Shown here: positions 57,247-64,000 of the stretch, one piece after another | How positions within the stretch are numbered: the first letter of the stretch is position 1 | How the letters are laid out: each line of letters begins with the position of its first letter | Origin: Oceanobacillus neutriphilus | GTDB taxonomy: Bacteria; Bacillota; Bacilli; Bacillales; Amphibacillaceae | Length of the DNA stretch: 64,000 nt | Direction of reading: 5' to 3' | Assembly: GCF_014645515.1 (NCBI RefSeq) | Contig: NZ_BMLW01000004.1 | Location: forward strand, 186,001-250,000 | Translations under genes and position numbers: made by a program | The notes under the pieces: model-generated | The model's database searches: none | What the model saw: only the letters and a program-made list of their open reading frames with translations | Told to the model about the DNA's origin: nothing

Positions 57247-58095
57247 CTAAACACCTGAATAAGCCATAAATCCACCATCCACAGGTACGGTAATTCCTGT
57301 TACAAAACCAGACATATTGTCGTCGGCCAACCACAGCAATGTTCCTAATAAATCTTCTGGCTTTCCAAATCGGCCTTGTGGAGTATGATTGATAATTTTC
57401 TCTGCACGCGTTGATAGAGAACCATCTTCATTAAGCAAAAGTCCCCGGTTCTGTTCTGTTAAAAAGAACCCTGGCGCAATCGCATTAATACGAATACCTG
57501 TGTCTGCAAAATGAACAGATAACCATTTTGTAAGATTATCAATGCCTGCTTTTGCCGCACTATAGGCTGGAACTTTAGTCATCGGGGCTGGAGCTGCCAT
57601 GGATGAAATATTAATAATATTCCCGCCCCGTTCGGTCATATTTTTCGCAAATACTTGCGTTGGAATAAGTGAACCGACTAAATTCAACCGAAACACATGG
57701 TCAAAACCACTCAACTGCAAATCGAAAAAAGATTTTAGAGAAGTATTTTCAATATCTCCTGCGTCAAATGTTTCTTTATCTGTAATGGCATCCGGATGAT
57801 TTCCCCCAGCTCCATTAACCAGCAAATCACATTCTCCTAATTCCTGCTTCACAACCTCATACGCTTCCTTCACATTTTCTTCATTTAATACATCACAAGA
57901 TACTGCAACCGCCATACCGCCCTGCTCTTTTATTTCATCTGCTACCTTCTGTCCTTTTTCCACATTTCGATTTAAAATTGCTACTTTCATCCCTTGGCGG
58001 GCAAGCTCCTTTGCCATTGCTTGACAAAGAATGCCGCTCCCGCCTGTAACAACCGCTGTTTTTCCAGCTAGACCTTCATGCGTTGGTAACATCAC
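57247..58095 (-). CDS. uxuB: SDR family D-mannonate oxidoreductase (UxuB/YjmF-like)
   Basis: A 282-residue short-chain dehydrogenase. TGGSGILCQAM is the NAD motif, INISSMAA and VPAYSAAKAG hold the catalytic Ser-Tyr-Lys. It matches Gram-positive YjmF/UxuB, which interconverts D-fructuronate and D-mannonate. It sits next to uxuA and a Zn dehydrogenase. It may run in the reducing direction to make mannonate from fructuronate. The GTG at 58093-58095 is nine bases after AGGAG; an ATG one codon later is the alternative. Confidence 0.88.
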   Translation of the reverse strand: MMLPTHEGLAGKTAVVTGGSGILCQAMAKELARQGMKVAILNRNVEKGQKVADEIKEQGGMAVAVSCDVLNEENVKEAYEVVKQELGECDLLVNGAGGNHPDAITDKETFDAGDIENTSLKSFFDLQLSGFDHVFRLNLVGSLIPTQVFAKNMTERGGNIINISSMAAPAPMTKVPAYSAAKAGIDNLTKWLSVHFADTGIRINAIAPGFFLTEQNRGLLLNEDGSLSTRAEKIINHTPQGRFGKPEDLLGTLLWLADDNMSGFVTGITVPVDGGFMAYSGV

Positions 58096-59169
58096 TTATG
58101 CACGCTCCTTCTTCTTCACTAATTCATAAGCATCCCAAAGACCCCAAAGATGCATGATACCTAAAGCGCGATCATATAAACCATAACCCGGACGACATTT
58201 TTCATTCCATAAATGTCTACCATGATCCGGACGGGCATATCCTTTAAAACCAGTCTCATGATATGCTTTGACAATATCATCAATCGGCACTGATCCATCC
58301 TTTGAACGGTGAGATGTTTCGATAAAATCACCATTTTCATAGATTCGTACATTGCGGATATGTGCAAAAGCAATACGATTATGGAATCTGCGAATGATAG
58401 CCGGAATATCATTATTTGGATTAGCACCCAATGACCCACTGCACAATGTCAAGCAATGTGAGGGGCTGTCTGAAATAGACAGATACCTTTCAATGGCCTG
58501 CTCGTCCGTGATAATTCGGGGAAGGTTAAACACAGGCCAAGGTGGATCATCCGGATGTATAGCCAGTTTAATATCCTCCTCTTCAGCAACAGGAAGAACT
58601 TCCTTCAAGAAATACTCTAAGTTCTCCCATAATTGCTCCTCATGTACATCTTCATACGCCTTAAAAGATTCTTTAATTGTTTTCAGGCGTTCCGGCTCCC
58701 ATCCAGGCATTGTATAGCCCGAATTGGTTATTTGCTCAATCAAATCATTGGGATTCATATCATTCACTTTTGATGTTTCATAAAACAATGCAGTTGACCC
58801 ATCTTCTAATTCCTTATACAAGTCGGTACGTGTCCAATCAAATACCGGCATAAAATTAAAACAGACTACCTTCGCACCTGCTTTGGCAACATTCTTTAGG
58901 CTCGTTTTATAATTTTCTATATATTTATCTCTTGTTTCTTTGCCTAATTTTATGTCTTCATGCACGTTAATACTTTCTACTACATCTAAATGAAAACCAT
59001 AAGCATCGGCTTGCTTTTTTACTTCTAATATTTCCTCTTCCGGCCAAACTTCACCCGCTGCACGATGGTGTAATGCCCAAACCAATCCTTCTACGCCAGG
59101 AATCTGCTTAATTTGTGCCAGCGAAACAGAATCGTTATTTTCACCATACCACCTAAATGTCATTCTCAT
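58096..59169 (-). CDS. uxuA: D-mannonate dehydratase (UxuA)
   Basis: A 357-residue TIM-barrel enzyme that dehydrates D-mannonate to 2-keto-3-deoxygluconate with Fe/Mn. MTFRWYGENNDSVSL, VEGLVWALHH, IHPDDPPWPVFNLPRI and the CSGSLGAN and DHGRHLW motifs are UxuA signatures. It lies between the dehydrogenase and UxuB-like genes. No UxaC or KDG kinase/aldolase was seen, so the product is used by genes elsewhere. Confidence 0.95.
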   Translation of the reverse strand: MRMTFRWYGENNDSVSLAQIKQIPGVEGLVWALHHRAAGEVWPEEEILEVKKQADAYGFHLDVVESINVHEDIKLGKETRDKYIENYKTSLKNVAKAGAKVVCFNFMPVFDWTRTDLYKELEDGSTALFYETSKVNDMNPNDLIEQITNSGYTMPGWEPERLKTIKESFKAYEDVHEEQLWENLEYFLKEVLPVAEEEDIKLAIHPDDPPWPVFNLPRIITDEQAIERYLSISDSPSHCLTLCSGSLGANPNNDIPAIIRRFHNRIAFAHIRNVRIYENGDFIETSHRSKDGSVPIDDIVKAYHETGFKGYARPDHGRHLWNEKCRPGYGLYDRALGIMHLWGLWDAYELVKKKERA

Positions 59170-59188
59170 ATCCTATCCACTCCTGCTG

Positions 59189-60205
59189 CTAAAATGTCAA
59201 CACAATTTTTCTTACTTCCTCAGGTTTGTTTTCCAATAGATCAAATGCATCCTTAACTTGTTCCATCGGAAAACGATGCGAGATAATCTGACTTGGATCC
59301 AGTTTCCCTTTTTCCACTTTTTCAATAACGCCTTTAAATTGATGCGTCTGCAGTCTCGATCCTACAACTTTCAATTCCTTTTTCGTTAATAGCAGCGAAG
59401 GTATTGCAGAAGGTTGTTCGTTGAAACCTAATGTAACCACTGTCCCTGCAATAGAAGCCAATTCAACCGCCTGTTGAAATGTTTGTGGAAGTCCCACTGC
59501 ATCAATCACCACATTTGCCATTTCTCCATCTGTTAATTCATCAATTTTCTCAGTTACTTCTACCTCTTTAGGCTGAATGATAACGTCTGCACCGATGGAA
59601 GCAGCATAATTTAATCTCGTCTGATTAAAATCAGAGATAAATACTTTTGCTCCACGCTCCTTAGCTAATAAAAGACAAGCAATGCCTGTTGGTCCTGCAC
59701 CGATAACAAATACAGTATCACCTCTCCTGACTTCGCCTCTAAATGTTGCCTGAGCACCTATGGTTAACGGTTCGATGAGTGCCGCGGCTTCTTCGGAAAC
59801 ACAATCCGAAACCTTATGCCAATTCTTTTCTTCGGCCTTAAGCCATTCACTCATACCACCGTCCCGATGTACACCAAACACCTCTAATGATTTGCAGACA
59901 TTCGGCTGTCCTTTTTGGCAAGCATAGCATTCTCCACAGTAAAGAATCGGCTCTAGAGCCACTAAATCTCCTACCTTCAGTGACGTTACCTTATCACCCA
60001 CTTCCTCGACAATACCGGAAACCTCATGACCAATAACTCGAGGATATACTGTAAAAGGATTGCTTCCGTGATAAATATGAACATCCGAACCACATATACC
60101 AACGCTTTTCACTTTAACAATAACATCCTGTGTGTTTTCCAACTTTGGTTTTTCTATTTCTACAATTTCCAATTCACCAGGTTTTTCCACCTGTATAGCT
60201 TTCAT
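59189..60205 (-). CDS. Zinc-type MDR dehydrogenase (RspB/L-gulonate 5-dehydrogenase-like)
   Basis: A 338-residue enzyme. Catalytic zinc residues are C38 (GICGSD) and H60-E61; structural-zinc cysteines C90, C93, C96 and C104 are all present, unlike the paralogue at 21898. GAGPTG near 170 binds NAD. RspB/GulD-type members oxidise L-gulonate or L-galactonate at C5 to fructuronate or tagaturonate. With UxuB and UxuA next to it and no UxaC, L-gulonate to fructuronate to mannonate to 2-keto-3-deoxygluconate is a good model, inferred from context. Confidence 0.88.
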   Translation of the reverse strand: MKAIQVEKPGELEIVEIEKPKLENTQDVIVKVKSVGICGSDVHIYHGSNPFTVYPRVIGHEVSGIVEEVGDKVTSLKVGDLVALEPILYCGECYACQKGQPNVCKSLEVFGVHRDGGMSEWLKAEEKNWHKVSDCVSEEAAALIEPLTIGAQATFRGEVRRGDTVFVIGAGPTGIACLLLAKERGAKVFISDFNQTRLNYAASIGADVIIQPKEVEVTEKIDELTDGEMANVVIDAVGLPQTFQQAVELASIAGTVVTLGFNEQPSAIPSLLLTKKELKVVGSRLQTHQFKGVIEKVEKGKLDPSQIISHRFPMEQVKDAFDLLENKPEEVRKIVLTF

Positions 60206-60221
60206 AATTTATACACATCCT

Positions 60222-61496
60222 TTATTCAAATAAACTTGGTAAGAACAATGATAACGAAGGAACATAGGCTACAATAATTAATACCACCATTGCCACTGCA
60301 AAAAATGGGAGCAGCTCTTTTACGGTTCTGGTAATCGGCACTTTAGCGAATGTCGATGCTACAAATAGACAGACACCCACTGGAGGCGTAGATAATCCAA
60401 TCATTAGAGATAATACCATTACCACTCCAAAGTGAATTGGATCCATTCCCACACTTTGTGCAACTGGTAGTAAAACTGGGAATAAAATAACCAATGCTGC
60501 AATTGTCTCCATAAACATTCCAACAAGTAAAAGTAATATAATTATTAATAAAATAACAATGATAGGATTTTCCGAAATTGATAAAATTCCGTTTGCAATA
60601 AGAAGCGGAACACCTTCACTGACTAAAATCCACCCGAATGTATTTGCAAAACCCACAAGAAGGAGGATAGAAGCAGTGGATCGTAAAGTAGTCAATAAAA
60701 TACCAGGTACTTCTTTTAAACTCAGTTCTTTATAGACAAATTTCCCAACAATAAAAGCATACACAACACAAACTACCGCCGCTTCAGTTGGTGTAAAATA
60801 TCCGCCAAGAATTCCCCACAAGATAATAACAACCATTAACAATGCCCAAAATGCACCCAAAAATGTCTTTCCAATTACAGAAAATGACTGTTTCTCTCCC
60901 TTAGGATACTGACGTTTTACAGAGATGGCGTATGTAACAATCAAAAAACCAATAGCTAGAAGGATACCTGGAATTGCCCCAGCTAAAAATAAGTCCCCAA
61001 TAGAAATACTCGCCAATGTTCCAATGATAATCATTGGAAGTGAAGGGGGAAGCATCGGTCCAACGGTAGAAGATATGGATGTAACCGCAGCAGAAAATCC
61101 GGCGCCATATCCTTGCTTTTTCATTGCTGGAATCATGACAGAACCTATACTTGCTGTATCGGATAAAGCTGTTCCAGAAATTCCTGCAAATCCTAAGGAG
61201 GAGGCCACGTTCGTCAAGCCTAATCCACCTCTTATATGACCAACAACGGCATTTGCAAAATCAATTATACGATTGGTAATTCCTCCGGCGTTCATCAAAT
61301 TACCGGCGAGAATAAAAGCGGGAATCGCAAGCATAACAAATGAATCTAGTCCGGCAAACATGGTTTGCGGTATGACTTCCAACGGAACTCCGGCAACAAG
61401 CAAATAAACCAAGGTTGATATACTTAAACCAAAGGCGATTGGTACGCCAAAAGCGATTAATAGCAGAAATAAACCAAAAAGCAATAAAGCCATCAT
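60222..61496 (-). CDS. TRAP transporter large permease (DctM type), hexonate operon
   Basis: A 424-residue protein with about 12 helices: LFLLLIAFGVPIAFGLSIST, SDTASIGSVMIPAMKKQGYGAGF and STVGPMLPPSLPMIIIG are the DctM motifs. It is the transport channel of the second TRAP system here. Its start overlaps dctQ by four bases. The substrate should be a six-carbon sugar acid, inferred from the neighbouring enzymes. Confidence 0.95.
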   Translation of the reverse strand: MMALLLFGLFLLLIAFGVPIAFGLSISTLVYLLVAGVPLEVIPQTMFAGLDSFVMLAIPAFILAGNLMNAGGITNRIIDFANAVVGHIRGGLGLTNVASSLGFAGISGTALSDTASIGSVMIPAMKKQGYGAGFSAAVTSISSTVGPMLPPSLPMIIIGTLASISIGDLFLAGAIPGILLAIGFLIVTYAISVKRQYPKGEKQSFSVIGKTFLGAFWALLMVVIILWGILGGYFTPTEAAVVCVVYAFIVGKFVYKELSLKEVPGILLTTLRSTASILLLVGFANTFGWILVSEGVPLLIANGILSISENPIIVILLIIILLLLVGMFMETIAALVILFPVLLPVAQSVGMDPIHFGVVMVLSLMIGLSTPPVGVCLFVASTFAKVPITRTVKELLPFFAVAMVVLIIVAYVPSLSLFLPSLFE

Positions 61497-61978
61497 ATTT
61501 GCTCACTCTCCTCGTCCTGGCTCTCCCCAGTAAATTGGTCAATAATGTAAACAACGGAATATATCATTAATAGAATCGCCAGTAAGGGAACCGCTGCATA
61601 CGTGTAAGACATTGAAAAACCTAACGTAGGAGCATAAAAATCAGAACCTAGATTGACAAGCTGTATTCCATAGATAAATAATACGATAGAAAACAATAAA
61701 ATCATTACAGAAATAACACTTTCATATATTTTTCGGACACGATCAGACAATCGTTCAATCAATATATCTACCCGGATAAACTCTTGTTTTCTCAATGCCA
61801 GTGGAGCTGCTGTAACAATAGAATACACAAATAAATAGCGGGACAGCTCTTCTGTCCATATAAAATCATATGGAAAATAGCGACTTAAAATTTGAATAAT
61901 AACGATAAGCAACAGAGCTGTAAATAACGACATTGTCACTATTCCAAGAGTCTTATCAACTTTTTTCATCATATTCAT
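61493..61978 (-). CDS. TRAP transporter small permease (DctQ type), hexonate operon
   Basis: A 161-residue membrane protein with four helices and the SRYFPYDFIWTEELSRYLFVY signature. Its start overlaps the dctP stop and its end overlaps dctM, so all three transporter genes are coupled. Confidence 0.93.
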   Translation of the reverse strand: MNMMKKVDKTLGIVTMSLFTALLLIVIIQILSRYFPYDFIWTEELSRYLFVYSIVTAAPLALRKQEFIRVDILIERLSDRVRKIYESVISVMILLFSIVLFIYGIQLVNLGSDFYAPTLGFSMSYTYAAVPLLAILLMIYSVVYIIDQFTGESQDEESEQI

Positions 61979-62994
61979 TCTTCATCGCCCCCGCTTTCTT
62001 CCGCTGCATCTAAAATATCAAGATACAATTCTAACTGCTCCTCATTAAAATACTCTTCCAACGCCGGCAACATTGCTTCACGAAAAGCATCTTGATCTAC
62101 TTCTTCATTGATTTCCATTCCATTATCTAGCAACCTTTGAAGAACTGCTTCGTTTTCTTCTTCCAATAAACCTTGTGCATATTGTTCTGCTTCTGTTGCA
62201 GCTTCTTTTACCGCCTCCTGCTGTTCTTTAGGCAGCGCTTCCAATTGTTCTGAACCTACCACTACATAAATCCATGAACGTACATGTTCTGTTAAATTCA
62301 AATAGTTTTGTACTTCATAGAACCCATTACTTTCAATAAGGTCATTCGGATTCTCCTGACCATCAATGACACCTTGCTGTAAGCCAGTAAATACTTCATT
62401 TAAACTGATTACCTGAGGCTGAGCTCCTGCCGATGACCAAGAATCTAAAAATAATGGCACGTTTGGCACACGCATACTAAATCCTCTTAAATCCTCAGGT
62501 GTTGAAATTGGATAATTAGATGTTAAATTTCTCGGAGCGCGCTCCATATAAAATAACGGTGTTAAGCCAACATCTCTCTCAATATCCTGTTCAATCCTCT
62601 CTCCAATCTCACCTTCAATAATATTACGCATATGCTCCTCACTCTCAAACGCATATGGAACCGCTAACATCACAGCGTTAGGTGTCCATACTTCTAATGT
62701 CTCCCCTGTGATGGTTAAATCCGTAGCTCCATAACGAATCGAATTAATATTATCTACTTCACTGCCCAGTTGACTATTTGGAAAAATCTCAATGACAACT
62801 TTTCCATCTGTTTTTTCTTCTACCCGGTTAGCAAATTCAACAGCTGTGCGATGCCAGAGATGACTTGCATCGGAAATATGTGTCATCTTCCAATGTGTAA
62901 CATCATCATCCTTTGCGGAACTCTCCTTTGTGGAAGAGCATCCACTTAGAATAAGGAGAGTCAGCAAGCTGAATACAAACATTCTCTTTAACAT
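61975..62994 (-). CDS. TRAP substrate-binding lipoprotein (DctP type), hexonate operon
   Basis: A 339-residue lipoprotein: signal residues 1-18 end in the lipobox LILSGC (Cys19). Conserved DctP features are the HISDASHLWHRTAVEFANRV start, RAPRNLTSN with the ligand-binding Arg and VIDGQENP. It captures the acid outside the cell. The start follows AAAGGGG. It lies 29 bases after the GntR regulator gene. Confidence 0.94.
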   Translation of the reverse strand: MLKRMFVFSLLTLLILSGCSSTKESSAKDDDVTHWKMTHISDASHLWHRTAVEFANRVEEKTDGKVVIEIFPNSQLGSEVDNINSIRYGATDLTITGETLEVWTPNAVMLAVPYAFESEEHMRNIIEGEIGERIEQDIERDVGLTPLFYMERAPRNLTSNYPISTPEDLRGFSMRVPNVPLFLDSWSSAGAQPQVISLNEVFTGLQQGVIDGQENPNDLIESNGFYEVQNYLNLTEHVRSWIYVVVGSEQLEALPKEQQEAVKEAATEAEQYAQGLLEEENEAVLQRLLDNGMEINEEVDQDAFREAMLPALEEYFNEEQLELYLDILDAAEESGGDEE

Positions 62995-63023
62995 GATGTT
63001 TAACCCCTTTATAACATTTTTAT

Positions 63024-63698
63024 TTAATTAAAATAGTCAGGATACATATCCTTGAGTGCTTTTTGATCATATATAAGTAATGCCAGGTGCGCCCGAATCA
63101 AATCCTCCGCTTTTTTTTGATTCTTTTCCTTTATAGCCTCAACCATTGCCTCATGCTGTTCAACTAACTTCTTCCAGTTCAATTTTAACTCGATACTCAA
63201 TTTACGAAGCCGCATAGAATGCGTGTCCATTTTTTGAATTGTTTTCCATACACGATGCTTGTCCGTCCCCTCTGCAAGCAGCCTATGAAATTCTTTATCT
63301 AAAATATATAAGGTATTTTCATCATCATCATCTCTTGCCTTTTTCTGTTCTATTACATTCATTTCTAATTTATTCAAACAATCATCAGAAAACTGTTCAC
63401 ATGCTAAACGAATAATTCCTGCTTCCGCCTGCTCTCGTAAAAAACGTGCTTCTTCCACATGATCTAAATCAATTAATGCCACAAATGATCCTCTTTGCGG
63501 AAGCACCGTTAAAAGTTCATCTTCTTTTAATCTTAGAAAAGCTTCTCTGACGGGGGTGCGGCTAACCTCCAGCTCTTCAGAAATCTCTTTCTCAGAAATC
63601 GCAGCACCAGGAGGCAGCTCCAAATCCATAATAGATTCTCTCAATGAGTCGTAAACAAAATCTCTCGTTGAATGTTTAAATTTAGTTCGGTTTAACAT
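63024..63698 (-). CDS. GntR family regulator, FadR/FCD subfamily, hexonate operon
   Basis: A 224-residue regulator: winged helix (about 10-75: SEKEISEELEVSRTPVREAFLRL) and FCD ligand domain (about 85-215, with DKEFHRLL). It is the first gene of the operon and divergent from the Ldh-family gene at 63793, so the dyad in the intergenic region likely controls both. The likely effector is the imported sugar acid or mannonate, by analogy with UxuR. The start follows AGGAGA. Confidence 0.92.
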   Translation of the reverse strand: MLNRTKFKHSTRDFVYDSLRESIMDLELPPGAAISEKEISEELEVSRTPVREAFLRLKEDELLTVLPQRGSFVALIDLDHVEEARFLREQAEAGIIRLACEQFSDDCLNKLEMNVIEQKKARDDDDENTLYILDKEFHRLLAEGTDKHRVWKTIQKMDTHSMRLRKLSIELKLNWKKLVEQHEAMVEAIKEKNQKKAEDLIRAHLALLIYDQKALKDMYPDYFN

Positions 63699-63733
63699 CT
63701 TCTTATCTCCTTTCTGAAATTTATTCTACCACA

Positions 63734-63773
63734 CTACCATACAAGTATGCTAGTATAAATTTAAACGTTTTCA
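63734..63773. promoter_or_regulatory. GntR operator dyad and cre-like site between divergent genes
   Basis: CTACCATAC (63734-63742) and GTATGCTAG (63745-63753) are nine-base inverted halves around AA, with one mismatch; the core CATAC-AA-GTATG is perfect. TTTAAACGTTTTCA (63760-63773) fits cre with one mismatch. Both lie in the 94 bases between the GntR gene and the Ldh-family gene. Confidence 0.6.
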
Positions 63774-63792
63774 AAGGAAAGGAGAAATTTCT

Positions 63793-64000
63793 ATGATTTC
63801 AAAAAAGGAGCTCCAAGATATAACAAAGAAAATATTTTTAAAGTATGGTGTAACAGAAGAAGCTGCTGAAGTAATCGCTGATGTTCTTGTTCACGCCAAC
63901 TTAAGAGGTGTCGATTCTCATGGTGTTTTACGGGTAGAACATTATATTAATCGAATCCAAGCTGGCGGAATTAATCCTGCTCCAGCGCTGCAAGTAACTA
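63793..64000 (+). CDS. Ldh-family (malate/L-lactate dehydrogenase type) oxidoreductase, N-terminal part
   Basis: The first 69 residues of a protein that continues beyond the right edge. [40 protein letters not shown] is the start of the YlbC/AllD/YiaK-type NAD(P)-dependent oxidoreductase family; the DSHG motif holds the catalytic His. Members reduce 2-oxo acids such as 2,3-diketo-L-gulonate or oxidise ureidoglycolate or sulfolactate. Divergent from the hexonate operon and close to its operator, it may belong to the same regulon. GGAAAGGAG precedes the ATG at 63793. Confidence 0.88.
   Translation, partial: MISKKELQDITKKIFLKYGVTEEAAEVIADVLVHANLRGVDSHGVLRVEHYINRIQAGGINPAPALQVT

Overview
The window looks like part of the chromosome of a low-GC, Gram-positive bacterium of the Bacillaceae, most like Oceanobacillus, Virgibacillus or Gracilibacillus. 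Supporting signs are AT-rich codon use, strong AGGAGG ribosome sites with TTG and GTG starts, LytST, CcpA-type cre sites, a SigD-type chemotaxis promoter, TRAP and BCCT transporters, and a GC-rich intergenic repeat of a kind I associate with halophilic Bacillaceae. No rRNA, tRNA, CRISPR array, phage or transposase was seen. Genus is an inference.

Nearly all of the window is carbon-source uptake and catabolism, built as self-contained cassettes of regulator, transporter and enzymes. 1-4880: two sodium:solute symporters around a LytS/LytT two-component system, probably for acetate or pyruvate. 5200-8634: class I fructose-bisphosphate aldolase, a broken amidohydrolase and a chemoreceptor. 8878-11571: an M20 amidohydrolase with a YfcC-type carrier. 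11794-16450: PRD regulator, class II aldolase and fructose-family PTS. 16500-17700: a 1.2-kb gene-free stretch holding a GC-rich repeat bounded by 14-bp inverted repeats. 17707-18294: LysE-type exporter. 18466-24936: a seven-gene four-carbon sugar-acid operon (OtnK, GntR, Zn-type dehydrogenase, TRAP, OtnC-like aldolase). 25289-30561: a 23-residue membrane peptide, a nucleoside hydrolase, and a LacI-controlled sucrose permease and invertase. 30682-32265: an atypical BCCT carrier. 32620-37921: an orphan ascorbate-type PTS with a SIS protein, a secreted beta-rich protein and a GntR/UTRA regulator, preceded by striking palindromes.

38285-41298 is a complete pantothenate set (panE divergent from panBCD). 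41385-46922 is a beta-glucoside PTS, 6-phospho-beta-glucosidase and a PRD-type regulator that seems to have lost its phosphorylation sites. 47187-50004 holds small membrane proteins and a lipoprotein. 50221-54897 is a tagatose-type locus: RpiR regulator, PfkB kinase, fructose-family PTS and LacD. 55029-57038 holds a membrane-anchored protein, a Nudix hydrolase and an acetyltransferase. 57247-63698 is a hexonate operon (GntR, TRAP, Zn dehydrogenase, UxuA, UxuB-like SDR), with the start of a divergent Ldh-family oxidoreductase at the right edge.

The cassettes share a logic: a dedicated regulator, one transporter and a short path to dihydroxyacetone phosphate, glyceraldehyde phosphate or 2-keto-3-deoxygluconate. 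Candidate cre sites at six of the promoters suggest common CcpA control. The best leads for undescribed biology are the orphan ascorbate-type PTS with its secreted protein, the isomerase-less tetronate operon, the non-phosphorylatable PRD regulator, and the GC-rich repeat.
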